DNA from: Streptomyces griseosporeus
GTDB lineage: Bacteria > Actinomycetota > Actinomycetes > Streptomycetales > Streptomycetaceae
Assembly (NCBI RefSeq): GCF_014656055.1
Contig: NZ_BNBR01000009.1
Span: 62,001 to 126,000, forward strand
Length of the DNA: 64,000 nt
Direction of reading: 5' to 3'
In this document: positions 43,465-51,499 of the stretch, piece after piece
Layout of the letters: every line of letters begins with the position of its first letter
Numbering within the stretch: position 1 is the first letter of the stretch
Notes under the pieces: generated by a model
What the model saw: the letters and a program-made list of their open reading frames with translations, nothing else
Told to the model about the DNA's origin: nothing
Database searches by the model: none
Program-made: the position numbers and the translations under genes

Positions 43465-45663
43465 ATGCGTCTGAGAGCTCTGCTCGTCGCCTGTCTGACC
43501 GTCCTCGGCCTCCTCGCCGCCACACCCCTCGGCACCGCGCAGTCAGGAGCACCCCCCGTGCAGCACCCCCGGTACGCCGGCTACCTCTTCGCCTACTTCA
43601 CCGGCGAGGGCACCGCCGACGGCGAGCAGATCCGCTACGCCCTCAGCCGCGGCAACGACCCGCTGCACTGGCGGGAGCTGAACGGCGGCAGGCCGGTGCT
43701 GACCTCCACGACCGGCGAGAAGGGCCTGCGCGACCCGTTCGTGATCCGCTCCCCCGAGGGCGACAGGTTCTACCTGATCGCCACCGACCTGCGCATGTAC
43801 CGCGACTCCAGCGGCAGCTGGGACCATGTGCAGCGGCACGGCAGCAGGTCGGTCATGGTGTGGGAGTCCACCGACCTGGTCCACTGGACCGACCAGCGCC
43901 TGGTGCAGGTGGCCCCGGACAACGCGGGCAACGCCTGGGCGCCGGAGGCCTACTGGGACGCCGGCCTCGGCGCGTACGTCGTCTTCTGGGCGTCGAAGCT
44001 GTACGCCGCCGACGACCCGGAGCACACCGGCTCGACGTACAACAGGATGCTGTACGCGACGACGAAGGACTTCCGGACGTTCAGCGAGCCGAAGGTGTGG
44101 GACGACCCCGGCTACTCGGTCATCGACTCCACGGTCGTCGCCCACGACGGCACCTACTACCGCTACACCAAGGACGAGCGGGACCCGGGCTCGGCCGGCC
44201 CCTGCTCGAAGTTCATCACCGCGGAGAAGTCCACGTCGCTGACGTCGACGTCGTACGACTTCGTCGCGGACTGCATCGGCAGCGGGGCGCTGGACCGGGG
44301 CGAGGGCCCGACGGTGTTCAGGTCGAACACCGAGGAGAAGTGGTACCTGTTCATCGACGAGTACGGCGGCAGGGGCTACGTCCCCTTCGAGACGACCGAC
44401 CTCGACTCGGGCAAGTGGACGCCGTCGGTGAACTACCAGCTCCCGGCGAGCCCGCGGCACGGCACCGTGCTGCCGGTGACGCAGGAGGAGTACGACCGCC
44501 TGCTGGCCGCCTACCCGGCGACGCCCGCCTCGGTGGTGGACGTGACGGCGCCGGGCCAGAAGGGGTACGCCGTCGTCACGGAGGCGTCGTCGAAGGTGGT
44601 CCTGCCGATGCGACCGGACGCCGATCTGCGCCGCCTGGCGCCCCGGCTGTGGCTGGGCGAGGGCGCGACGGTCACCCCACGCCCGGGCACGCCACGCGAC
44701 TTCCGCACCCCGCGGACGTACACCGTGACGGCCGCCGACGGCACGCGCCGCACCTGGACGGTGGAGGCGGTCCGCACCCGCAGCCCGATCCTGCCCGGCC
44801 TGAACGCGGATCCGGACGTGCGCTACCTGAACGGCGAGTACTGGCTCTACCCGACGACGGACGGCCACCGCGGCTGGAGCGCCACGCGGTTCACGGCGTA
44901 CTCCTCCAAGGACCTCGTCCACTGGCGGGACCACGGCGTGGTCCTGGACCTCGGCCCGGACGTGACCTGGGCGGACACCTACGCGTGGGCCCCGGCGGTC
45001 GCCGAGCGCGACGGCCGCTACTACCTCTACTTCTGCGCCGAGCAGAGCATCGGCGTGGCGGTGGCGGACTCCCCGGCGGGCCCGTTCAAGGACGCGCTCG
45101 GACGGCCGCTGGTCGCGAAGGGGGCGTACCCGGGCCAGATGATCGACCCGGCGGTGTTCACGGACGACGACGGCCGGGCGTACCTGTACTGGGGCAACGG
45201 CCACGGCTATGTGGCCCCGCTGAACCCGGACATGACGTCGTTCGACCCGGCCGCGGTGCGGGACATCACCCCGCCGGACTTCCGCGAGGGATCGTTCGTG
45301 GTGAAGCGCCGGGGCACGTACTACTTCATGTGGTCCGAGGACGACACGCGCAGCGAGGACTACCACGTGGCCTACGCGACCGGACCGACCCCGCTCGGTC
45401 CGTGGACCAAGCGGGGCACGATCCTCTCCAAGCGCCCGGAGTGCGGCATCCTCGGCACGGGCCACCACTCGGTGGTCGGCGTGCCCGGCACCGACGACTG
45501 GTACATCGTCTACCACCGGTTCGCCCTGAACGGCCCCGGCCGCCCGGGCGGCGACGGCACGCACCGCGAGACGACGGTCGACCGGCTGCGGTTCGCGCCG
45601 GAGGGCACGATCGAACCGGTGGTCCCGACGCTGGAGTCGGTGAGACCGGTACGCGTCAGCTGA
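43465..45663 (+). CDS. Secreted two-module GH43-type glycoside hydrolase
   Basis: Exported enzyme of 732 residues with a signal peptide (MRLRALLVACLTVLGLLAATPLGTAQS). The first five-blade propeller-like module (about 30-345) has RYAGYLFAYFTGEGTADGEQ, GLRDPFVIRSPEGDRFYLIAT, NAWAPEAYWDAGLGAYVVFW and a late EGPTVFRSNTEEKWYLFIDEYGG. A short beta linker domain (about 350-440) follows. The second module (from about 445) is a fuller GH43 with GLNADPDVRYLNGEYWLYPT, TYAWAPAVAERDGRYYLYFC, MIDPAVFTDDDGRAYLYWGN and EGSFVVKRRGTYYFMWSEDD. Arabinan or arabinoxylan side chains are the likely substrate. Its 3' end overlaps the convergent phosphatase gene by eight bases. Confidence 0.88.
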   Translation: MRLRALLVACLTVLGLLAATPLGTAQSGAPPVQHPRYAGYLFAYFTGEGTADGEQIRYALSRGNDPLHWRELNGGRPVLTSTTGEKGLRDPFVIRSPEGDRFYLIATDLRMYRDSSGSWDHVQRHGSRSVMVWESTDLVHWTDQRLVQVAPDNAGNAWAPEAYWDAGLGAYVVFWASKLYAADDPEHTGSTYNRMLYATTKDFRTFSEPKVWDDPGYSVIDSTVVAHDGTYYRYTKDERDPGSAGPCSKFITAEKSTSLTSTSYDFVADCIGSGALDRGEGPTVFRSNTEEKWYLFIDEYGGRGYVPFETTDLDSGKWTPSVNYQLPASPRHGTVLPVTQEEYDRLLAAYPATPASVVDVTAPGQKGYAVVTEASSKVVLPMRPDADLRRLAPRLWLGEGATVTPRPGTPRDFRTPRTYTVTAADGTRRTWTVEAVRTRSPILPGLNADPDVRYLNGEYWLYPTTDGHRGWSATRFTAYSSKDLVHWRDHGVVLDLGPDVTWADTYAWAPAVAERDGRYYLYFCAEQSIGVAVADSPAGPFKDALGRPLVAKGAYPGQMIDPAVFTDDDGRAYLYWGNGHGYVAPLNPDMTSFDPAAVRDITPPDFREGSFVVKRRGTYYFMWSEDDTRSEDYHVAYATGPTPLGPWTKRGTILSKRPECGILGTGHHSVVGVPGTDDWYIVYHRFALNGPGRPGGDGTHRETTVDRLRFAPEGTIEPVVPTLESVRPVRVS

Positions 45664-46453
45664 CGAAGTACGTCGGGTTCGGCAGCTTGTACGTCCGGTC
45701 GGCGAAGCCGCCCTCCAGGTCCGAGTACTGGTCGCCGAAGTTGGCGATGATCTCGTACCCGAGGTCCTCCTCGATGTGCTGCCGCGTGCCGGACTTGTAC
45801 TGCACGGTGGTGCAGTTCCAGGCGGCGGCCGTGGCGCACTCGCTCAGGTAGGCCGGCGGGTTCGCCTTGTCCTTGAGGAACATGTGGCCGGCGTCGAGGT
45901 TCACATCGGCGCCGACCTTCTTCAGGTTCTCGACGGCCGCGGCGCGCTGCGCCTCGCCGAGACCTGAGTTGTAGAACACCTCGACGCCCTTGGACTCGGC
46001 GTACCGCACCAGCTCCGGGCTGCCGAAGACGGCCGGGCGGTCGGCCTTGTTGACGTAGGCCTTCCAGGTGGCGTCGTTGTAGGTGTAGTTGGTGCGCTTC
46101 TCGTAGTCGAGGCTGAGCAGCAGCGTGTCGTCGATGTCGAAGACGACGGCGGGCTTCTCGCCGCGCTTGAGCGCCTTGCGCGCGGCCTTGTCGATGTACT
46201 TCTTCGCGTCGGCGTCGATGCGCGCGAGGTCCTGCGCGTACGGGCTGTCGGGGGACGCCTGGTAGACGCCGTCCTTGTCGGCGGTGATGCCGTAGTAGGC
46301 GTCGATGTCCTTGACGAGCACGCCGATGTTGTACGGCTCGTGCGTGGAGTTGGCGGTCGACTGACCGGCGGTGGCCGCGCCGGCCCCGTAGAGCGCTCCG
46401 CCGGCCACGGCACACGCGGCGGCGAGGGCAGCCGCCTTGAGGGACTTCCGCAT
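45656..46453 (-). CDS. Secreted HAD-superfamily acid phosphatase (class B-like)
   Basis: Exported phosphatase of 265 residues. A signal peptide (KAAALAAACAVAGGALYGAGAA) precedes a HAD IIIB-type domain. The nucleophile motif is AVVFDIDDTLLLSLDYEKRTNY, motif II lies in VEVFYNSGLGEAQR, motif III includes the lysine of AGHMFLKDKANPP, and the C-terminal acidic motif is EIIANFGDQYSDLEGGFAD. This order fits plant-type and class B acid phosphatases found in Streptomyces secretomes. The substrate is unknown. It runs opposite to the pectin genes on either side, so it may be an insertion within the island. Confidence 0.9.
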   Translation of the reverse strand: MRKSLKAAALAAACAVAGGALYGAGAATAGQSTANSTHEPYNIGVLVKDIDAYYGITADKDGVYQASPDSPYAQDLARIDADAKKYIDKAARKALKRGEKPAVVFDIDDTLLLSLDYEKRTNYTYNDATWKAYVNKADRPAVFGSPELVRYAESKGVEVFYNSGLGEAQRAAAVENLKKVGADVNLDAGHMFLKDKANPPAYLSECATAAAWNCTTVQYKSGTRQHIEEDLGYEIIANFGDQYSDLEGGFADRTYKLPNPTYFVS

Positions 46454-46662
46454 GGAATCTCCGGTTCTGTACAGGTGGTACTACGTCGTTCCACCAGGTC
46501 ACGCCTTGTCTACGCGCATCACTCCCGCCGCGCGAGCCCCGTTACCCGATCGATACACGAACCACCCGTTCGGGGCATTGCACTCCAATGGGCCTGCCAT
46601 GACCTTCCGTTGACCCGGCTCCCCTAAGGTCATGATCCGCAGACAGAAGGAGTCGGTACCCG

Positions 46663-46968
46663 ATGCAGTCCCTCGCCGCCGGAGCCCACGGCCCCTCCCC
46701 GGTGATCCTCGTCGTCTTCGGCGTGGCCGGCCTGGCCGCCCTGTGGTGCGGCCTCAGCTGGGCCTTCGACGTGCGCGGCATCACCACGCGCAGGTCCGAG
46801 CGGATCCGGCGCAGGCGGGAGGAGGCGTGGGCGGCCATGGGGCGCCTCGGGGGCGGGGCGCCCACGCTGTCCGGGTCGGTGGGGTACCTGCGGCTACTGG
46901 GTGTGGCGATGGCGGGCGCGGGCGCGGTGCTGCTGCTCGCCACGTACGCCCTCTGGCATCTGCGCTGA
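46663..46968 (+). CDS. Small two-helix membrane protein of unknown function
   Basis: Short 101-residue protein with two transmembrane helices: residues about 15-35 (VILVVFGVAGLAALWCGLSWAF) and about 75-98 (LLGVAMAGAGAVLLLATYALW). They are joined by a positively charged loop rich in Arg (RRSERIRRRREEAW), which should be cytoplasmic. The ATG follows AGAAGGAG closely. No family was recognised. It is divergent from the phosphatase across a 209-base gap and converges on the pectinesterase operon with 16 bases between. Confidence 0.75.
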   Translation: MQSLAAGAHGPSPVILVVFGVAGLAALWCGLSWAFDVRGITTRRSERIRRRREEAWAAMGRLGGGAPTLSGSVGYLRLLGVAMAGAGAVLLLATYALWHLR

Positions 46969-46984
46969 GCCGACTCGGTCCACC

Positions 46985-48037
46985 TCACGCCGGCCGTCGC
47001 CGGCCCGTCTGCGCGTACGGTCTCCACTCCCCCAGGTATGTCTCCCGCGTGTGCGCCGGCGCCTCGGTCGCGGTGAGTTGGGGGCGGTTCTCCGGGGTCG
47101 TCACCTTCGCGCCCGGGCCCGTGTTGCCGTACTCGTGGAAGCGCATCGTCTGCCAGGGGTAGGCGTCCCGCATGTTCGTGTAGGGCGCCGCCGCGTCGAT
47201 GCCGGGGCCGATCCAGGTGTCCCGGACGACCAGGGAGGGCCAGGCGGTCGGCTCGTACGACGGGACCCAGGGGCGGGCCAGTTTGTACGCGCCGTCCTCC
47301 GCCGCCGAGGTGATGCGGCAGCGCACCGCGAGGATGCCGTGCGGGTTGGCGCGGGCGGTGGAGGGCGCGAACACCATGCCCTTGGGGGTGAAGCTCACAT
47401 CCCGGCGCAGGGTGCGGAAGTGGCAGGACTCGAAGACGGCCGTGGCGCGGCCGAAGACGAAGTCGACGTCGCCCTCGATGTGGCAGTGGCGGAAGTACAT
47501 CCGGTCGAAGGCGTCCAGGGCGCTCGTGTCCACGAACAGGGTGTCCTGGTGGGCGAGGAGGCGGACGTTCTCGAAGTGGGAGCGGTCGCCCGTGAGGTAC
47601 GCCGCCACCGCCTGCGTGCCCGTGATGTCCGGGTGCTCGGCGCGCAGCCAGTCGTTGGCCAGGGTGAGGTCGCGGACGGTGAGGCCGGGCGCCGCGGAGG
47701 TGAAGGTGGCCGAGCCCGCGGTGCCGTAGGTGCCGGAGCCGTCCGGCTTCGGGGTGCCGTTGGCGTTGTCGTACACCAGGACGGCGGCCCGGGGGTCGCG
47801 GGTGGCGCCGCGCAGCGTCAGGCCGGTCTTGTCCGCCGGGACGTTCACCACCTCGCGGTACGTCCCGGGGTGCACGACGATCGTCCAGCCGGGGCCGGAC
47901 ACCGCGTCCACCGCCGCCTGGACGCTGTCTCCGGGGCGGACGTGCAGGACGCGGCGGCCGGCGGCGTACGACGGTGTCCTTCCGGCGGCGGCCAGTCCCC
48001 CGGCGACCGCGGCGGCGAGCAGGGTGCGCCGGCGCAT
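46985..48037 (-). CDS. Secreted pectinesterase (carbohydrate esterase family 8), copy A
   Basis: Pectin methylesterase of 350 residues. The N-terminus MRRRTLLAAAVAGGLAAAG is a Tat-like signal. The beta-helix landmarks are VHPGTYREVVNVPADKTGLTLRG in outline, LRAEHPDITGTQAVAAYL, the catalytic-site region LLAHQDTLFVDTSALD with CHIEGDVDFVFGRATAVFESC, and LARPWVPSYEPTAW carrying the conserved arginine. It removes methyl esters so that pectate lyases can act. ATG 48037 lies one base after the stop of copy B, and the two are co-transcribed. Copy A is shorter at its N-terminus than copy B. Confidence 0.93.
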   Translation of the reverse strand: MRRRTLLAAAVAGGLAAAGRTPSYAAGRRVLHVRPGDSVQAAVDAVSGPGWTIVVHPGTYREVVNVPADKTGLTLRGATRDPRAAVLVYDNANGTPKPDGSGTYGTAGSATFTSAAPGLTVRDLTLANDWLRAEHPDITGTQAVAAYLTGDRSHFENVRLLAHQDTLFVDTSALDAFDRMYFRHCHIEGDVDFVFGRATAVFESCHFRTLRRDVSFTPKGMVFAPSTARANPHGILAVRCRITSAAEDGAYKLARPWVPSYEPTAWPSLVVRDTWIGPGIDAAAPYTNMRDAYPWQTMRFHEYGNTGPGAKVTTPENRPQLTATEAPAHTRETYLGEWRPYAQTGRRRPA

Positions 48038-48038
48038 G

Positions 48039-49166
48039 TCAGCAGGTCTCCTTCCACGGCCGCCAGTCACCGAGGTACGCGGCGCGGGTCGCCGACTCCG
48101 CCTCCCCGGCGGTGAGTTGGGGGCGGTTCTCCGGGACGGTCACGGCGGATCCGGGGCCGGTGTTCCGGTATTCCGCGAACCTCTGGTGCTGCCAGGGGTA
48201 GGACGCCGACATGTTCGTGTAGGGCGCGACCGCGTCGATGCCGGGGCCGAGCCATGTCTCGCGGACGGTGAGCATCGGGCGGGCGGTCGGGTCGGAGCTG
48301 GGCACCCAGGGGCGGGCCAGCTTGTAGGCCGCGTCCGGAGCCTCACTGGACACGCGGCCGTGCAGGACCAGGTAGCCGTGCGGGTTGGCGCCCGCCGTGG
48401 ACGGCGCGAAGACGAAGCCGTAGGGGGCGGCGGCCAGGTCGGTACGGTCCAGGGTGCGGAAGTCGCAGTGCTCGAAGACGGCGGTGGCCCGGCCGAAGAC
48501 GAAGTCGACGTCGCCCTCGGCGTAGCAGTGGGCGTAGTACTGGCGGGCGAAGGTGCCGAGCGCCATGGAGTCGGCGTACAGGGTGTCCTGGTGGCCGAGG
48601 AAGCGGCAGTGGAAGAAGGCGCCGCGGTCGCCCTGTGCCTTGAGGGCGACGGCCTGGGTGCCGGTGACGCCGGGGTGGTCGGCGCGCAGCCAGTCGTTGG
48701 CGAAGGTGATCCAGCGGGCGGTGAAGCCGTCGGCCTGCACGGTGGTGGTGGCCGAGCCGGTGGTGCCGTAGGTGCCGCCGCCGGGCTTGGGGGTGCCGGC
48801 CGCGTTGTCGTACACGATGACGACGTCGCGGGGGTTCTCGGAGGCGCCGATCCAGGTCATGCCGGTGCGGGTGGCGTCGACGGCGACGGTCTCCCGGTAG
48901 GTGCCGGGGGCGAGGACGAGGGTCCGGCCGGTGCCGGTGGCGGCGGTGACGGCGGCCCGGACGGTGGTGTGGTCGCCGCGGCCCTGCGGGTCGACGTAGA
49001 GGGTCTGCGGGGTCAGGCGGGCGGCCGGGGAGCCGAAGCGGCCGAACGGGGCGGACGGGCGGTCGGTGGCGTGGGCGGGTGCGCCGGCGAGGAGCGGTGC
49101 GGCCGCGGCGCCGGCGGTCGCGATCAGGAAGCCTCTGCGGGACAGGGAGCGGTGGGGCGAGGGCAT
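48039..49166 (-). CDS. Secreted pectinesterase (carbohydrate esterase family 8), copy B
   Basis: Pectin methylesterase of 375 residues. It has a clear twin-arginine signal, SLSRRGFLIATAGAAAAPLLAG, then about 25 spacer residues before the beta helix. Landmarks are LYVDPQGRGDHTTVRAAVTA, LAPGTYRETVAVDATRTGMTWIG in outline, FLGHQDTLYADSMALG, CYAEGDVDFVFGRATAVFEHC and LARPWVPSSDP. ATG 49166 is chosen inside a much longer open frame because it gives this signal peptide. It is the upstream member of a pair that looks like a tandem duplication with copy A. Confidence 0.93.
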   Translation of the reverse strand: MPSPHRSLSRRGFLIATAGAAAAPLLAGAPAHATDRPSAPFGRFGSPAARLTPQTLYVDPQGRGDHTTVRAAVTAATGTGRTLVLAPGTYRETVAVDATRTGMTWIGASENPRDVVIVYDNAAGTPKPGGGTYGTTGSATTTVQADGFTARWITFANDWLRADHPGVTGTQAVALKAQGDRGAFFHCRFLGHQDTLYADSMALGTFARQYYAHCYAEGDVDFVFGRATAVFEHCDFRTLDRTDLAAAPYGFVFAPSTAGANPHGYLVLHGRVSSEAPDAAYKLARPWVPSSDPTARPMLTVRETWLGPGIDAVAPYTNMSASYPWQHQRFAEYRNTGPGSAVTVPENRPQLTAGEAESATRAAYLGDWRPWKETC

Positions 49167-49208
49167 GCGGGGTTCCTTCGCGGTGCGGCTCGTGCGGGGA
49201 GAGGGGGC

Positions 49209-49232
49209 GGGGCGCCGCGCGGGCGGCGCCCC
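49209..49232 (-). terminator. Hairpin terminator after the PL1 pectate lyase gene
   Basis: A nine-base stem (GGGGCGCCG / CGGCGCCCC) with a six-base loop lies 18 bases past the lyase stop on the minus strand. It sits upstream of the pectinesterase pair. Confidence 0.65.
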
Positions 49233-49249
49233 GGGCGTGCGGATCCGGG

Positions 49250-50578
49250 TCAGCGCAGGCGGCCGGCGCCCGCGCGGTGGTCGACGAGGGCGGGGACGGC
49301 AACGGCCCGGTCGACCTTGGTGCGCAGGGTCGGCGTCCAGCCCGCGCCGGAGGCGAGGGTCTCGCCGGGGATCTCCGCGTTGTGGACGGCGAGGAGGTCG
49401 GTCGGCACGCCGTTGACGTAGTTGCCGGCGGCGGTGACCGGGGCCTCCTTCCACTTCTTGAGGATCCTCGCGGCGGAGACGCCCTCGGGGAGCGTGAAGG
49501 CGTTGTGCTCGGCGACGAGCTGCGACTCCATGCCGATGCCGTAGCTGTAGGAGTAGTCCTCGCCCGCGACGAAGTGGTTGTTGTACGAGTCGACCTGGCC
49601 GAAACGAACACGGGGTGCGCGTTCGATCAGGTTCCTGAACAGATTGTGATGGAACGTCACCTTCAGGTGGCCCCGGTCGACGGCGGCCGTCGCGGCGCTG
49701 TCGCTGTTGCCGATGAGGATCGTCTTGTCGTGATCGGCGAAGACGTTCCAGGACGCGGTGACGTAGTCGGCGCCCTTGACGATGTCCAGCTCGCCGTCGT
49801 GCTGCTGGTAGATCCGGCCGTAGTACGTCGGCAGGGTGCTGTCGGGGTGCTCGCCGTCGGTGAAGGTGTTGTGGTCCATCCACACGTGCGTGGAGCCGTA
49901 GACCACCGCGCTGTCGTACTCGGAGTTCCAGTTGCCGTCGGCGGTGTCGGTCGGGTCCCACTGCGGGAAGCAGTCGAGGGGGCTCTCGAAGGCCAGGTTG
50001 CGGACGATGACGTTGTCCACGCCCTTGATCTGGAGGCTGGCGCCCTTGAACCCGGCGTCGCGGCCGAGGCCGATGATCGTGGTGTTGGCAGGGATGTCCG
50101 CCTTGATGTATGCGTCCTGCCGCGCGGCGGAGGCGCGGCGCAACCCCTCGGGGCTGGAGTCGGGCTCGGCGTCGAGGGTCCTGGTACGGCCCCACACCGC
50201 CGGGTCGTAGGTCTTCAGGTAGGTGTCGAAGTCGTAGCCCGGCGCGGCGAAGGTGGCGCAGTCCGGCCCGTCGGCGTCGATCGTGCCCCTGACCTTGATG
50301 ATCTTCGGGGCGCTGCCGCCCGCGGCGAGGGCGGCCTTGAAGCCGGCCCAGGTCGTGACCGTGTAGACGTGGTCGGCGTCGGCGGCGGCACCGCCCGTGG
50401 TGCCGGTGCCGTAGGCGGCCCAGCCGTCGTTCGCGGCGAGCGTCTGGCGGGCCAGGTCGCGGCCGTGGGACGGGGCGGCCTGGGCGGTCGTACCGGTCAG
50501 GGACAGCACCAGCGCGGTGCAGCCGGCCAGCACGGCCGCTCTCCTTGTGGCATGCCCATGCCATACCTGTGTGTTCAT
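49250..50578 (-). CDS. Secreted pectate lyase, polysaccharide lyase family 1
   Basis: Exported PL1 pectate lyase of 442 residues. A signal peptide (RRAAVLAGCTALVLSLTGTTAQA) precedes the parallel beta helix. Diagnostic parts are TIIGLGRDAGFKGASLQIKG, VDNVIVRNLAFESPLDCFPQWDP, the calcium-site segment STHVWMDHNTFTDGEHPDS, and the catalytic region VTFHHNLFRNLIERAPRVRFGQVDSYNN, where the RxPxxR arginines lie. It cleaves polygalacturonate after demethylation. It is in the same leftward unit as the acetylesterase 33 bases upstream. Confidence 0.94.
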   Translation of the reverse strand: MNTQVWHGHATRRAAVLAGCTALVLSLTGTTAQAAPSHGRDLARQTLAANDGWAAYGTGTTGGAAADADHVYTVTTWAGFKAALAAGGSAPKIIKVRGTIDADGPDCATFAAPGYDFDTYLKTYDPAVWGRTRTLDAEPDSSPEGLRRASAARQDAYIKADIPANTTIIGLGRDAGFKGASLQIKGVDNVIVRNLAFESPLDCFPQWDPTDTADGNWNSEYDSAVVYGSTHVWMDHNTFTDGEHPDSTLPTYYGRIYQQHDGELDIVKGADYVTASWNVFADHDKTILIGNSDSAATAAVDRGHLKVTFHHNLFRNLIERAPRVRFGQVDSYNNHFVAGEDYSYSYGIGMESQLVAEHNAFTLPEGVSAARILKKWKEAPVTAAGNYVNGVPTDLLAVHNAEIPGETLASGAGWTPTLRTKVDRAVAVPALVDHRAGAGRLR

Positions 50579-50611
50579 GATGCGGCTCTCTCCTTGTTGC
50601 GGTCAGGGGTG

Positions 50612-51397
50612 TTACGCGGTGGCCTCCGGCCACGTGATCCACGACGTGGGGATCTCGTCGTCCAGCCGGCGCACGTCCCGCGGGGCCAGCACGCGGGTGC
50701 GCAGCAGCTCCCCGGCGACGAGACGGGCCACGGCGATCGCGCCGGGCGGGTTGAAGTGCGTGTTGTCCTGCTCGATCGCCGTCCAGTTGAAGTACGTCTT
50801 CGTCTCCTCGACGCCCAGCCGCTGCCACAGCGCCAGGGACAGCGCCTGGATGTCGAGCAGCGCGACGCCCTCCTCGCGGGCGAGCGCGCGCATGGCCGCC
50901 GGGTAGTCGCCGTGCGTCGGCAGGGCGTTGCCCGCGGCGTCGAACCGGCGCCGCTCCACGGACGTCGCCAGCACCGGCCGCGCCCCACGCGCCCGGGCGC
51001 CTTCGACGTACAGGCGCAGGTGGTCCTGGTACGTCGTCCAGGGCTCGGTGTAGCGGGCCGGGTCGGTGGCCTTCTCGTCGTTGTGCGCGAACTGGATGAG
51101 CAGGAGGTCGCCCGGCCGGATGACGGAGAGGATCGCCGCGAGGCGCCCCTCGTCGACGAAGCTCTTCGAACTCCGCCCGTTCATGGCGTGGTTGGCGACC
51201 GTGAGGTCCTTGTGCAGGAAGAACGGCAGCGCCATGCCCCACCCGGTCTCGGGCGCGGCGTCGGCGTACTTCTGGGCGGCGGTGGAGTCACCGGCGATGT
51301 AGAGCGTGCGGCCTGCCTTCGGGGCGGGCGCGGCGCCCAGGGTGAGGGGGACGGCGGCGAGGGCGGCGACGGTGACCTGTCTACGGCTGAGGGACAC
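50612..51397 (-). CDS. Secreted rhamnogalacturonan acetylesterase (SGNH hydrolase, CE12-like)
   Basis: GDSL/SGNH esterase of about 261 residues that removes acetyl groups from rhamnogalacturonan backbones. The Tat-like signal is SRRQVTVAALAAVPLTLG. The nucleophile serine lies in LYIAGDSTAAQKYAD, the oxyanion Gly/Asn regions in MNGRSSKSFVDEG and LLIQFAHNDEK, and the catalytic Asp-His in EQDNTHFNPPGAIAVARL. GTG 51397 has GAAAGG eight bases upstream; GTG 51406 would abut that site and is less likely. It precedes the PL1 gene in the same transcript. Confidence 0.9.
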   Translation of the reverse strand: MSLSRRQVTVAALAAVPLTLGAAPAPKAGRTLYIAGDSTAAQKYADAAPETGWGMALPFFLHKDLTVANHAMNGRSSKSFVDEGRLAAILSVIRPGDLLLIQFAHNDEKATDPARYTEPWTTYQDHLRLYVEGARARGARPVLATSVERRRFDAAGNALPTHGDYPAAMRALAREEGVALLDIQALSLALWQRLGVEETKTYFNWTAIEQDNTHFNPPGAIAVARLVAGELLRTRVLAPRDVRRLDDEIPTSWITWPEATA

Positions 51398-51439
51398 GCG
51401 GGGCACCTTTCGGCAGGGGGCGAGGTGGGGAAGGGGCGC

Positions 51440-51480
51440 GGGGGACCGCGCGACCGGCCTCAGCGGGCCGGCAGTCCCCC
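51440..51480 (-). terminator. Long hairpin after the sugar-binding protein gene
   Basis: Outer arms GGGGGAC (51440-51446) and GTCCCCC (51474-51480) enclose an inner CCGGCC/GGCCGG pairing. The structure lies 20 bases past the binding-protein stop on the minus strand and before the acetylesterase gene. It is a good candidate terminator for the ABC/GH43 operon. Confidence 0.65.
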
Positions 51481-51499
51481 ACGGTCCGGGCCACCCGGC

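Noticed and set aside
46480..46520. Possible PHO box upstream of the secreted phosphatase
   Set aside because: GTTCCACC and GTCACGCC are loosely similar to PHO-box units but the spacing is ten rather than eleven bases and the units diverge too much.
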